A stretch of 64,000 nucleotides of DNA from Osmia lignaria lignaria (Eukaryota > Arthropoda > Insecta > Hymenoptera > Megachilidae): NCBI RefSeq assembly GCF_051020975.1, contig NC_135039.1, forward strand, positions 15,350,692-15,414,691, given 5' to 3'. The notes beneath the pieces are model-generated. The model had not been told where the DNA came from. It ran no database searches and saw nothing but the letters and a program-made list of their open reading frames with translations. This document shows, in pieces, positions 1 through 13,200 of this stretch. The translations under genes were made by a program, and so were the position numbers. Within the stretch, counting starts at the first letter, position 1. Each line of letters opens with the position of its first letter.

Positions 1-321
1 CCCAGTTACTATCGTTCAGAGTTAAATGGTCCGTGGAGCTGTGGAAACAAGCAGACCTTCGATATCACGATAAAATTGGCCGAGTATAAAGTTTCTGGAA
101 ATGGGTGGACGCAATATCCCAATGGATACGTTAGAACCGCGATATAGGACGATATCGAATGGAAGCCCGTGGTGTATGGTCATCGGGAGAAAGAGAGAAT
201 GACGAGGTAGCTTACGAATGGAACAACGATACACCATGGTACGCTGTATGTTCATGAACGATTCGATACAGGCCTCCTTCTACCAAGGGACACTGCAATC
301 ATACTGGTTAATCAATACTGA
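1..321 (+). pseudogene. Possible decayed coding fragment at the left edge
   Basis: Frame 1 from the first base reads as protein-like sequence for 48 codons, including a stretch with W-S-C-G-N-K and G-W-T-Q-Y-P. It meets TAG at 145-147, continues protein-like to TAG at 208-210, and again to TGA at 319-321. Three well-spaced stops in one otherwise plausible frame suggest a decayed exon or a chance open frame. No family was recognised, and no splice site obviously removes the stops. The opposite strand is also open across 22-255, so the coding strand is not certain. Confidence 0.18.
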
Positions 322-2474
322 CGAATTATCGTGGATGAGACGGAGATTTGATTTCCGGTACCACCCATATTATGAAGATTTCTATCTCACCGCAAATGAC
401 GTTAATTATAATCAAGTAATCTTAAATACAAATAATTTTAATAACGATTTTATACTTATATTCATTTGGATAAAAAAAAATAATAATTAAAATTTGAAGG
501 TTTTTATACCCTTTCAGACTGCAGTAAATGAAACCCTTCAAAATAAGCAGTAAAAAATATTCTGTTTTAATTAACAGGTCATCCTCTGAACATTTTCCAA
601 ATTTTTTGCGATTTCCACGTTTGGTATTTTTCAGCTGAACACGCTGCGTGCAGAAAATATTCTTTTGCTATTAAATAATATTTCCATTCGTATAAAATTA
701 AATTTTGTTCATTTCCTATCCATACAAGCATACCATATAAATTGAAGCGTTCAAATAATGATTGATATTAAATTGAAGAGGTATTCTTCGATTTAACGAC
801 AATCACAAGCAAACAATCAAACTCTATTAAACGAGAATATCAAAATAACGAAGGAAAATTGTATATATGTTGGTTCTTCGTTTGCAACAGGGTGAGTTGT
901 ATATATTAAATTTATTCTTGCTTACAAGCGATACACTGTCTCGCTATCGACGTTTCGCTGCGCTGATTTTATTGGCACGTACTGTAGTTTTAACATCGAT
1001 TGCAAGCTCGTAATTGCGAAATTGTACGATCGGGCTGGGCTAATAAATGCAACCCAATTAACACCCAACGCTTCTACAAACCTGACGAACTATGCGCTGC
1101 CGATATTCAATTTTCGGTTCGCGATTTATCATCTAAATACACCGATGCTTGCAAATCTATTGCAATCACCATTTTTATTACGATAGTAACCGCTTGCGTC
1201 GTTCGAAGATTTTTTTAGGAATGGCTTAAAATTTGAAACTTGGACTATTTTTGAAATCTTAAAAATAATTAAAAAATTCAATAGCATATAAAACTGACTC
1301 TGTCGACAAAATTTTGGCAATTGAAAATGAAATCACAAAAAAGGAAGCGTTGACAATTACAGAAGAAAAGAAACAGACGGATAAAATTAAAGAATAATAT
1401 CTTCTACAGGAAAGAACAAACAATTCTAACACAAAAGAACAGTGTAAAATGAAGAAAATGAAAATGATTTGAAACACAGAATGAAATTAAAATGCATTTG
1501 AAAAATAAACAGTGTTATAAAATTTTGAAACCAGTCTTATCGATTTCATTATTTTACTTCAAAGAAAATGTTATAATACCAACCGGTGGAATTCGCGTTG
1601 AATTTGAAGCTCGAGTTTCATAAATGTTTCTCTTTCCGTGGCAAAGAAAAATACATGTTAAAAGTTGAGAAGCGCTCATAAAAGCTCGTTATTTTCCGTA
1701 GAAACACGACTGAAACGGTTTTCGCTTCGTTTCGTTCTGGTACAGAAACAAATTAATACGATATCGATCGATCAAAGCAGAGAATAAAAATTCTCAAAGA
1801 AAAGAGGATCGATGATGCTTCCACCGTTTCAGATCGTGCCCTTCGAACGGTATAAAGTATTCCCATGCAACGGTGTACGAGAAAAGTAATTAACTCTCTC
1901 TCCGATAGCTTTCAATATTTGTTGCAATTTACTCGATAGTCGTAGTCGCGATTGCTGTGCTTACAATCAACTCGATAAATAATATTATTTACTTTCAGCT
2001 CGAGGATATGAAATGTATAATTTTCAACATTTATAAATTTCCACCCCTCCTTACGGGATCATAGGGGTTTGAAATTCTAATTTTATCCAACCGCGTTTTC
2101 TATTTTCCTGCGCTCCTGTTTCAGTTCGAAAACATTCAAAAGAATGGGGGTGCAGCGACCCCCGGGTTGTGCACGCAAACGCAGCGGTTGAAGCGTTCGC
2201 CAGCATTATTCTACCCACTAATGCAAAATGAATGCAACGTGTACAGAGGGGATCGGATAAAAAGAACGGAGCGCGGAAAAGCGACGGACATCTGTAGGCC
2301 CTTAGATTATCGTAAATTAGCGCATGCGCAATTGTTAATTGCAATTTTATTAAATGGGAATGTATCATTTTTGTTGCACAAGATGATTCCTCACCCCATT
2401 CCACGCGAAAAAGTATTAGGGTACCATGTGGAGGTACTGATTAGTTCTCGAGATATTTGAAGAAATGCTACTGT
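322..2474. other. AT-rich non-coding stretch
   Basis: No frame with plausible protein composition, no splice-bounded exon and no clear repeat was seen. The open frames here are short and of low-complexity composition. It may be intergenic or intronic to a gene that lies outside the window. Confidence 0.5.
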
Positions 2475-2486
2475 GGGGGGGGGGGG
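2475..2486. repeat. G12 homopolymer
   Basis: Twelve consecutive G residues in an otherwise AT-rich region, about 90 bp before a 32-base T run. It is followed by C-rich sequence including a C7 run near 2534. Confidence 0.9.
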
Positions 2487-2576
2487 TGGTTTTCAAGCAG
2501 CCGTATCTCCCTTAATATTTCTCCGTTTACTTTCCCCCCCGGCTCATTTTTCTCCTCTTTTGACACCCTTTCTTTC

Positions 2577-2579
<3 letters not shown>

Positions 2580-2613
<34 letters not shown>

Positions 2614-2811
2614 CCAGCGATGCCGGGCTGGACGCGCCTACGCTTGAAAGTCCAGCCTCCCTACTGTGACTCTGCGTCGCTTCTTTTGGTACTGTCTGCT
2701 TGTCTCCTTGCCCCCTCTCACTGTTATCTACTCCCCTGTCCTTACTTAACATTATTTCATGTTATGGGATGACAACACTGGGAACGCAGGATCGAATTAA
2801 AACTTTCGAAG
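2580..2811 (-). mobile_element. Possible retroposon 3' end (poly-A tail on minus strand)
   Basis: A run of 32 T (2580-2611) is followed by about 200 bp that is richer in G/C than its surroundings. Read on the minus strand this is a GC-richer sequence ending in poly(A), the form expected of the 3' end of a LINE or SINE insertion. No reverse-transcriptase frame is present, so the copy would be heavily 5'-truncated. No target-site duplication was identified, so the right boundary is approximate. A simple T tract beside unrelated sequence is the alternative. Confidence 0.33.
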
Positions 2812-5800
2812 ATGTTGTGCAAGAATTTCATTTCATGCGGAAAAGTGTCACCTCTGTCAGGTACTGTTCCGCTCGTTTAATTAAACAATCGTACTCTATG
2901 AAACGCGGTAGAAACGATCGATATGCATCGGCCACCACTTTGAGCTTCGATGTTCGATTAATCATAGCGAAGTGCTAAACACAGGAGGACAGAGAGAACC
3001 AATCAAATGACAGGGATCGTATCAGAGGGATAGGGTAGATAAAGAGGCAAAGACGCGTACAGAGGAATAGGAGATTTGGCATTCTATCCAGACGGTTCAA
3101 CGGCCAGACCAGAGCATACCATGCTGAATAACTCCTTTGAAAATGCCGTGGCCGGATATCGATGACCACCGGTCTGCGTACTGGCACGTGCCTCGAAATC
3201 ATCCTCTAAATACCGTCCTTCTGGAAATGCGGCGTTAAGCCAGCCTAGGCCTCGCATCCGCGCCGAATATTCCATCGGGCACGTACACGTGCTCCCAAAA
3301 CCACCTCGTTAATGGATTGCGAAACGAATACCTTGAATTTCTTTTATTTTTCAGCCGCTTCTGCTTTGCCTTTGGCCGTTGAAAAAAAAAATTCCGTCAG
3401 TGGGCTTCCATTAATTTTCGGCTGAATACTTTTCAGTTTCAAATTACAACGCATTGTATCATTGCCTCTTACACGACTCATTAATAATCTGGATTAACGT
3501 TGCGTCGCTTGAATGGATGCTTAACTAATTGCCGGCATCAATTAGTGGGATATGGAGGCAATAATTTATGGAACATTTTCATTTAATTGGGACAAAAGAA
3601 TTTATTTCCCGTGATACGGTACCCGAAAATTTAGGTACCCAAGCCTCGGGTTATCTTTTATCCTGGAATTTCTGAGTTTCCTTTTTCCAGAAATCATAGG
3701 TAAAAAAACTTGGAAGAAAACGAGGTAAGTCACGTCCCGCGCGAGGACTCACCGGACAATGCATTTGGCATAATAGAGTTGGGTGCTGGGTGCGCGTACC
3801 TTTTTTTTCCCAGGACGACGCGGACTGTCAGGAGAAATCGTCGGTGTCTGGTGAAAATCGTGCATGTCCTAGCAAAACGGTGTTGTACAGGGTGATACGG
3901 CCGATTCCCGGTGAAACTGCGAGCCATAAAACCAACGCGAGAGCCGTGGTACACCGGCCCCCGTGAGGTCGAAGAGGCCGTGCATATACAAACACCAGAC
4001 GTACGTGCTCGGATTCGAGTATACCCTACGTTTGTTTGTCCTGCAACCTTGGCATTGGTGGATACCAAGCAAGGATAAGCTCAGTCGCCAGTGAAAATGT
4101 CTAGCATTCGGTTCCTTGCGAAAGAAACTTCTTTTAAAGAATACCCTGAAAGTATCAGCCTATATCTGAATCTCTGCAAGTTAAGAGAGCTATGGATTCA
4201 ACCATGATTCTCAAAAACAATAAGGGGTAGATCTGCTTGGAATATTACATACTTGGGTGCCGATCGATAATGCATTAATTAATATTCCCGTTCGTAGAAC
4301 AGTGAGAAACCATTGGTGTTAATTATTGGAAATTTGTAGAACACTTATTTCTGGGTAACGTTTAACCACGTTCTAACAATATTTAACGAGAAAATATTAA
4401 CCACTGAAACGGAATGTTCCCTACTATGCACATTTAGCTACGTGAAATCTTTGCAATATGTAATTCAATAAAATTCAGACTGCTCGCTGTTTCTGAACAA
4501 GCTATGCATTGCTTAAATTTCATTTGAATAACAGCGAATATGATGAAGAAAATGAATTCGAAATTTACTGATTATTGCCCCATAAAACCATAAGGTATTC
4601 CATTAGAGTTCTAAGATTCTATGTTTATATATAATTATGCATATGCACTTCCGCCCAGGAGTCATAAAATACCTACTAAACTTACATGGACTTAAGGAAA
4701 ATGGTTGGAATTAAAAGAAAACAGTACTCTCACATATGTTATACAATTAATTATGCGTATAATAAATATGCGGAGTAATTTATTACAGATCTTATCAAAA
4801 TCATTAGTGATAATTAAAGTCTCCTTTCATTTACATATCTGCAGTGTATCTTAAAGGGTTGAGCCACCATGAAGGCTTTAGAAAGATTCTCTTAAGAAAT
4901 ATACAAATTACAGAATATATTTTTAAGAAAACTTTTATCAGCAACTTTCAATTTAAACATGTAAAAAAGGAATAAAACGACAGTGCAGAAGCTTGCATAG
5001 CAGAGCCCTGGGTGCAAGTTTCAAAAATTGCAACTGTGATTTGAAATAAAAAATCTAAGTCCATGTAATTTTAAAATAGAAAATTTAACTTTCATATGTT
5101 AGAACTGTATATCTATGGTATGTGTAATAGGAAAGTCATATCCGTGACATCATGCGAAATCAAAAGCATGCTACATAATTTCAATATAAAGGGGAAAGTC
5201 ACCAGCCCGAATATGTCACAAGTACACCCGTGTAACGTCCATAAAAGTGGCCGAACGCTATTTCATTTCCGGTTAACTCGTCACTCGATTCCTTTCATTA
5301 CAATCGAATTGCTGCTATGAATATAAAAAAGAAAGAGATTGTACCCTGGCACTTTCATATTTTTCCAAAGAATTTAATTATTATCGCGCACAAAGAACAC
5401 TGCATTAAATATGTTAATTAACGCTTAATTATATTAATCCCTTCAGTCATAACTCTTAAGAGATTCACAAATACAAATATCACGTTCAAAAAGTAAAACT
5501 GATTTAAATTGACTGATTGATTTAAAATATAAAATCAAAATCAAAATAAATTTTTCACTGAATGAAATGTCAAGGAAGAATTTAGCAATTCCATAGAAAA
5601 CATTTGCATATGATTTCTTCAAACTTTCTAATCAAACGACGATCGATGTCTCAATCCTTGCCTAAGCGTGCCTATCGCCAGTTATTTTGCAATTTTATGA
5701 AATTAAGGAACCTTTGGCATGCAACGCGCGATCACGGTCCTGCCTTTGGTTCGTACAAAATTACCTAACGATAAAACTAATTAATGCAAAAATTTCTTCA

Positions 5801-7554
5801 GATTAATTTGCGCAGAACAACCTGGGATACCTAGTAATTTAAATTGATACAGCCCAAGTGCCATTTTATTATATTGCATAGAATAGATGGGAATCGAGAA
5901 AATAAGAAGAAAAAAAAGAAATACTGGATATTAGAGCAACGTACGTGTAATATCACGTGCTTGGTCGTCCGTGAAATCGAGTATCCGAAATTTTCCGCAG
6001 GAAGTCATCTAGGAACGTCCACGCCGCGGCGTTGGACATTCTGTGCAGATGCTTCTTCGAGTAGCTGACTAAGCGGTTCGAAACGATCGCTGGGTCATTC
6101 GTTTTTGATTCTACAGAGCTTACTCGTTGTGTCAAGTGGTCATCCTCTTGGCAGTTAGATACTTTAAAGAAGGCAAGAAAAACTTTATAACCCTTCTCTT
6201 CATCGTACCAAGCCATTTAATTTTCAAAGCAGAGATTAAAAAGATAATCCGGTCTTGATAAGAGTTTCTGTGATTTACCTCATTAAAAATACTTGAAATT
6301 ACGATTAATATGTATAATAATATATTATTAAAAAAAAAATAGATAAGATTTGTTAAAAATAAAAATTTTCAATATTTTCAGCTATCGCATAGTTTGATAA
6401 GCAAACAGAAAAAGATTGAATAATTTTTCAATGGTATTCCAAGAATGTCTTAGCATTTTGTCTACCGGTGGTACGCAGCCTTTATTTTGCCGTGGTGCAC
6501 GCGTGCTGAGCGCAGCTTGCACGCATGCATATTGCAAGGCTGACTCGCCTGGTGTCATGCACGCAGAAGACGTGCTGGCATTTGGCATTGCGCCGCATAT
6601 TATCCAAGGATGCACGAAATGCCTTGCCATTTGCACACGGGACACGCTCGTTCGACGTTGTTGTTGTACCATTGCTGGTTCCACGTCGCGGCTACACGCT
6701 TGAAAAGGGCTTGTGACGCGACAAGCACGAATCCTTTTGTTTCTCTCCCACCAGATGAGACAAATAGCGCGTTTTTCGAATAACACTGTTATTTTCTACA
6801 AAATTCCCCGAAACTCTCGAGCACCGGCTGGAATATCCAAACTGCCGTCTAACTGTTCTGTCTCTCGTTTCGACGTTGCGGTTTTCGTTTTACCGTCTTG
6901 TTTAAGCAGAAACTGTTTCGTGTTAACCGGCAAAACGATACTTTTCGTGGCGAGCAGGAAATATTTTAGAAAGCAACATTACTGATTCGCGATTAAATTG
7001 AATATTTCCACACGAATTCAATTATTTACAAATTTTTTTTTAAGTAGACTCGTATTGGGTCATATAATGATAGGGTCGGATTGGGAAACATCTGGTAATG
7101 CCGGGTAATGTTCGGGTAGTGTCGCATCAAGTTCGAGTCTCAACTTGACCCCGAGCCATTACGAACTCTATTATGAGAAATAATTGATTCTATTTAGAGC
7201 ACTATTAACCTATTCCTATTATCAATTACCGCCGCGACACCGAAAGCTTAATCACGTTATAAATCGGAGCAAATCCATGCCTATAGAAACGGGTAGTCTT
7301 GTTCTTAAACCGATCAATCATTGAACGACGTAACAATGAACACCTACTATGCATCTTCGAGGATCAATGCGCATACACACGCTGTATTCATGAACCGGCA
7401 TTAACCGTTAAAACGCGATCCATGAAATTGATTTCAGCAGTGAAATGAAAGGCCGGTTGTTCCGTGGAATATTGTCAACGTTATTCGATGTACAGGGTTA
7501 TCCAAAATCAGTGGCGCGATTATTTCAAATTTTTGAAGCGTTTGTGATGCGACA
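2812..7554. other. Non-coding stretch without recognised gene
   Basis: No exon could be supported. Open frames of 60-134 codons occur around 3.7-4.1 kb, 5.95-6.2 kb and 6.4-6.8 kb in locally GC-richer sequence, several on both strands at once. None has a recognisable domain, repeat or signal peptide. Confidence 0.5.
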
Positions 7555-7678
7555 GGGTCATTCTGACCCCTAAAAATATTATTATAATTGTATACCAAAT
7601 ATGTACGTTTAAATGAACATATACACATAAAAATAGTATACATGCGAATATACGATGTAGACTGGGTTAAAATGACCC
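7555..7678. repeat. Pair of GGGTCA-N3-TGACCC-type inverted repeats
   Basis: GGGTCA (7555-7560), a 3-bp spacer and TGACCC (7564-7569) form a perfect inverted repeat. A second copy with one changed base, GGGTTA-AAA-TGACCC, lies at 7664-7678. The geometry is that of an IR3 nuclear-receptor site, but two copies flanking about 95 bp of AT-rich DNA could equally be the ends of a tiny transposon remnant. Confidence 0.45.
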
Positions 7679-10600
7679 TCTATTCAGCGTGCAGGAGTTG
7701 AAGGACGAAATATGAAAATGAATTATTTTTAATTTATTCCTTGAAATTTGCTTACTCACCGCGTAGATCCCTCTTAGAAGTACGAATCCAGACGTTAATA
7801 ACTTGGATCTAAGAAGCTTACCTAAAACAAGATAGAAACAATACACTGAACGCTACTAATCCTCAAGAACATTTACAAGTAATTACTAACATGAAGTAGG
7901 TACATGTATTCAGCTAGATCGAGCAGCTGCAAGGTACTTATATATATACTTCAGAACTAATTATTTCACTATGGTATTACAGAGACTATGACTCTTCAAT
8001 AATTTATCATACGAAGAGCAGTGACTTGTTTATTTTCATTAAATAGATCCTATTCTACATAATTATTAAAAAAAGAAAAATTGCTTATCCACTTTGTATA
8101 AATAAACAATGATCAAGTGTTTCATTATCTCTTTTTAGCCAACATTCTTGAATTTTTTCTATTTTAATTTATATCTCCTAGAATCAACGGATCTGTTACA
8201 TCTACAATCCCACAATTCCTAAAAATTCTGACCAACGTATCCTTCACCTTTACACTTTCACATACAAGCTTTAAATTTATTCCTTAGATAGGAGGAAAAA
8301 ATTTAAATCAGTGTCCCTCGTGTCTAGGGAGACGTTACGACGAACAAGAAATTAAATGTTCCATCGAGAATGGCACCTTGCCATCAGGAGAAATAATATG
8401 AAAAATTTCCATTGTATTTCCATTCATTAATATGGATGAGAATGGGATGGTAATGTTTAACCAGTAGCGACAGCCTGATAGACGAATTAACGATGCGTTG
8501 GAACAAAACGTATCATCTGCATGCTGATTAGGGTCAGACATCTGCGACCCACGACCTTCCTACCGAAACGTACGTATTAAGTACCTTTGAAACTTCGTTC
8601 AGTTTTTCCCACACTGCCATTTCAGTTTTTCATGTGATAATAAATTATTAGTAATGGAAAATTTAATTAGTGTCAAAAACCTATAATTACTACTTTTGCT
8701 ATTATCTTTTTGTAAACAAGTACACTTTGTAGAGAAATTTAAAAAAAATCAATGTCATTACTTTTCTGACAGATCATCTAATCCTCCAAGAAACTAACTT
8801 AACTCTTTGAGTCATCAGTAAAGAGAGAAGTGTACGGTATCTGGTGCAAAGGGTCGTGCGAAACGGGTCGAAAAAAGGGAAACGATGTCTGTAAACTCTG
8901 GCAAGATAACGTTCCATAGCTTTTAACCCCTGCTTTCTATCGGTGTGCCACGAACCCGAAATCCTACCGGACATAACGGTACCGGTGAACCCTCGACGTA
9001 GATAATTAATTGATGGCAATAAAGCGTTGCTACGATTCTATGTTCCATTCGACGTACTTGTACCTGGTGCTCATTAGACAAATACGAATAAATGCCTACC
9101 TACTTGCGAAACGTTCGTCTGGTGTATTACAAAAGATCAAACGTACGGCGTTCATTTGTTGCAGATACCGTTGCCAGGAAACGCCGGAAGACAAATCATG
9201 GAAACATTAGAGAAATGTGTCACGGAATTACACACGCGTTAAACAGTATTTCTGTATACATCGGCCCTGAAATATGAGTATTGAAACGGTACTCTGAGGA
9301 TCTTGACCCTATCCTTCGCGTATGATACCAAGGAAGAAACGTATAATAATATGTGTATGCTGAATTTTTTTGGTAAACAATAATTCTGCACAGCATTTAC
9401 GTAATATTAATTAAATGACGTAAGGTCGAAATACTAATGAAAGCCATACAACGTGTATTCACTCGTCAATAGTTTCCGTAATTAGAAATGACGTACATTC
9501 GAATGATATCAGCAAGGTGGGTGAAAAATTTCCTAAGGACTTTCGTCGCTGTCATTTCCAGATGACAGAAAGTTACGTAGAGCGCGGATATTAATTTTCC
9601 TGGCAATCGTTGGGGAAGATTTCGAAGAAGAATAGCAGCCTAGAAGCTGGTAAGTTAATTAGTTCGCGTGTACTTAATAGCCTTGGCGATCCTTTTGTCG
9701 TGAAAATAATAGATTCCCTATAATGTTGCTAAACGTGAATTCACGTTTCTAATTAAATCTTTGGAGGTTTTGGTACAAAATTATACATCATTAAATTAAA
9801 TTGTAAAGAAATTAGTAAAACAGGTTCCTATTATAAATTATCTTCACCACCTCAACGTATGATACCTATTTTTGAGACAACATTTGTTCACTTAATTTTC
9901 TCCACTCAACTCTATAATATATAATCCAGCAGAATTACAACGGAGTTCCAGAGGATACGAAATGCATTATTTCCAAGGTTGGAATATCCATCGCAATAAA
10001 TAATTCAGACGAAACGGGAGCTGCGGCCAACAGAACGGCAAAGGCATGAAAATCTCGAGGGGCAAAAGGAAGAGGAAGCTTCCAGCGACATTTTCCTCCG
10101 TTTCCCTACCCTTTCTCGCTTTTCACCTCGAAGGGCCGGCTTGGTAAAGAGGCGAGACCTGTAACAAGCACAAAACAGCCGGAACGGGCCGAGTGGGTCT
10201 CTGGGAGCATTCGTTCAAAAGGAAGCACATTTATTTCAGCAACGGTGCCTGCATCTTGTAATAGGCTAGCCTATTGTGCCTCGCCTGAATAATGCAGCCA
10301 GCCTTCCCTATAGGTAGCTGCATTCTATATTTTTCTCTACCAAACGCGACTGTTTGACAACGTCCTTGAGAATATGCTGTCAGGGAAGCTATTGCCACAG
10401 GAATTACGAAATTAATAATTTACGTGTTTCACACGATAGGTCGATTGCTTAAATTTTCATTTGCAGAAAAATATTTTCGTTTCACTTTTCATTCTTTGCG
10501 AGCCCTGGGGGGCTGTAACCCTCCTTAGATCCCTCTTTAATCCGGCACTGAAGTAACCCCTTTTCTTTATATACAATTTTTCTGAGACACTCCATCATTC

Positions 10601-12760
10601 ATCTTGCGGACTGCGAATTATCTACACAGAGCAACGGGAATATCCGATAGACACATCTGCCTCTTTCACCTACTCAATAAACAGATAAAAGGTAGGAAAT
10701 GGAGGTCAAATCGCGGGAAGAGAGGATAAAAATGTATATAGAAGGGAAATCTGCGAAGCGAGCGTAGAATATAGCAGATACACATAGAAATCTTCGACTC
10801 GATAATATCGCGGTTAGTGGAACGATCACGGGAGAAAGTTACCTTCTCATTTCCCGTCCCGTCCCTTATTGACCCATTCCTTTCCTACCCGCTAAGAAAT
10901 TTCCGTTCTCGTCGCCGCGTGTCCTCCTTTTACGATTCACACCGCTTTGAAACGCTCCGATTCCACCTTAATTCGAGTCATTTTAACTGCTAGCTGAGAC
11001 ACAGCTATTACAATCTTTCGGTTCCTCCTATTTTGTTTTTTTTTTTTTTCTAACGAATGCCTATAGCAAGCTGATACATAACGATTGTAAAGGAAACTAT
11101 ATGTAGTTATCGAGAAGATTATTTTCAGTTACAACGTGATTGGTAAACGTGCCGTGGAAGTACTCTTAAGGGAGCAACGTGTTTTAAGACTTAATTGCGC
11201 GCACGTCCTATCCCCTTCCGAACTTCGCTACGATGTAATCTAAATTGAACAAGGTCTCGACGGATCGATAAGACATTGTCTTTGCAAGAAAGCAAGGAGG
11301 CGAAACACGAACGAGTGGAAAACTGAAATTATCTTAACAAGTGCTATCAAGATTCGATGGGGAGGATTTATCTAAATTGTACTACTTAAGACATTTTATT
11401 ATTTGGCACACCAATTTGTTCGTAAATTAGTATTGGATTTTGTAACAGCGTGTAATTTTTGAAAAATAATATATCCCTGAGAAAATCATATTCTGGAATC
11501 CGGAGAGGAAGATAGAAGAGCGGAGCGGAGGTTGCATCACCATGAATCTTCGCGAGGTCCTAATTGGAAAAGTCCACGGTGAGATATCGAATCGAATGAT
11601 CGAGATTTCCGAGCACGTAGCGCGTTTGTTTCCATGGGGAAAAATTATCCTTCCGTCGGTGAACGTGGTGTCTCGACGCAGGTGTCTACGCCACGTGCCG
11701 CGATTCGTATTCAGCGTCGCGAAAAAAGGAAAAAAGAAAAAGAAAAAGAGGAAAAAAGGAACAATGCGTCGGCTTTCACTCTCCCTCCGTTTTGCATTCG
11801 CCTCCTCTGCTACCGCTTTTTCTATGCTCGACGAGAAATCGGAATCCAATCCCGCCGGGATGAGTTTTCTTTCACAAACGGAAAGCGTCGCGAAAAATAA
11901 AGCATCTTACAAATAACTTTGACTTCTGATGCTCTTCTTTCTTACTACCATCGCGTTACGCTTCGATCGTTCCTTCTCGATGAACAGAATTATGATTTTC
12001 AGATTGACTAGTTATTTCCTTCTTCCTTTTCCGTTTCAAATTAGAGAAAGTATTTATTGGTGCGGCTTGGAACTGGAATTGACTTTGTTCTACTTAGAGA
12101 TTTCTGCTGTGTTAGCGGTAAATTCATAGAAGAATCGAGAGAATAATTTAATCATACAAATCACCTAAACCCTTCAAACGATGAAGCACTAAATCTTATT
12201 ACCATTGCTATCATCAATGTCAATTGCACGAACACATAAACGTTTAAACTTTAGCGACTGTAAAGCTAGAAGTTAGTACGAGCAACTGAAAATGACCCAA
12301 CCAATTTCGGAAAGTTGGGGCCAAGTTGGCTGACACTAAAGAGGTCAAGTAATCGGTTGAAACACGGAAAAGCATTGCCAGCACGCTTTCGCATCGATAC
12401 CGAGCAAAGAGAATGGAAAGTTTTTGCCGAGCTGCTCTACATCGCACACTCCTTCCTCCTCTTTCCGCTAGACATTAGCCTAAACGAACAAGCCAGACAA
12501 GATAACCTCGACGTTTTTGCCTCAAAGTTTCTTCTAGCAGGTTCGCTTCTCGTACACCTCTTTTTTACCTTGTTACACATTCAACCTGCCTTTTATCATA
12601 ACTCCCCCACTGGCTTTTGTGTAATGGAATTACTTGCACGAAAATTAGAGATTAAATATTTACATACAGTACTGAACGTTCGAGCTGTTTTCTACAGGAT
12701 TAATTTAAGGAGAAAAAGTACTATAAAGGTAGTTAAAATTCAATTTTTATGTGCTCTGTA
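7679..12760. other. Non-coding stretch without recognised gene
   Basis: No exon, RNA gene or complete mobile element was recognised. The open frames at 11.4-11.9 kb run through a Lys-rich A/G tract (about 11725-11760) on one strand and its Phe-rich shadow on the other, which is a composition effect. Confidence 0.5.
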
Positions 12761-13004
12761 CAGTCGCATGCATAGATGCTCTTCCGTAGTTAAGAGAAAG
12801 CGTAGAAGGCTCCCCACCACGCGCCCCACTCGGCACTACTCGGCTCGCGTCGGTGCTTTAGCCACGCCTCTTCCCTTCCTTTTTATGGAGCGTAGAAGGT
12901 CCCCCACCACGCGCTCCACTCGGCACTACTCGGCTCGCGTCGGTGCTTTAGCCACGCCTCTTCCCTTCCTTTTTACGGAGGAAAGCCATCTATGCACGCA
13001 ACTG
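12761..13004. mobile_element. TA-flanked non-autonomous DNA transposon (Tc1/mariner-type MITE)
   Basis: The 244-bp element starts CAGTCGCATGCATAGATG and ends with the near-perfect reverse complement (CATCTATGCACGCAACTG). TA occurs on both outer sides (12759-12760 and 13005-13006), as expected for the TA target duplication of Tc1/mariner-superfamily elements. Terminal repeats are about 20 bp with two mismatches. The interior is almost wholly a 90-bp sequence present twice in tandem, and no transposase is encoded. A long open frame crosses the element only because the 90-bp unit is a multiple of three. Confidence 0.75.
12800..12979. repeat. Two tandem copies of a 90-bp GC-rich unit
   Basis: Units 12800-12889 and 12890-12979 differ at only a few bases. 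Both carry CGGCACTACTCGGCTCGCGT. The unit is confined within the MITE ends, so the duplication arose inside the transposon, by slippage or unequal exchange. Confidence 0.93.
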
Positions 13005-13028
13005 TACGTATACAGCTTTTTCCTCACG

Positions 13029-13200
13029 AATATCTTGGAGGCAATAAATATTGATATTGGCAAACTGTTATTTGTACCAAACATGAAACACAAGCAATTA
13101 ATTTTTTTTTAAACGCAAATGGACTTCATAAATATCTTGGAGGCAATAAATATCGATATTGGCAAAATGTTGCCCCAATATTCAAACATGAAAACCACCA
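13029..13200. repeat. Direct repeat, about 70 bp, spacing 102 bp
   Basis: The segment AATATCTTGGAGGCAATAAA onward at 13029-13064 recurs at 13131-13166 with two base changes over 36 bp. Weaker similarity follows, including CAAACATGAAA in both. It lies immediately right of the MITE at 12761-13004. Confidence 0.75.

Noticed and set aside
3691..3724. Tiny exon between TTTTTCCAG and GAG|GTAAGT
   Set aside because: Good splice signals but only 34 nt, no neighbouring exon and no reading frame to connect to; likely chance.
6382..6786. Open frames of 95-134 codons in a GC-richer patch
   Set aside because: Three overlapping frames on two strands, no recognisable domain, no flanking splice signals.
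11427..11916. Overlapping open frames on both strands near 11.4-11.9 kb
   Set aside because: Driven by an A/G-rich tract giving poly-Lys on one strand and poly-Phe on the other.
12315..13112. 265-codon open frame on the plus strand
   Set aside because: It runs through the MITE at 12761-13004 and owes its length to the 90-bp repeat. No domain, splice context or sensible start.
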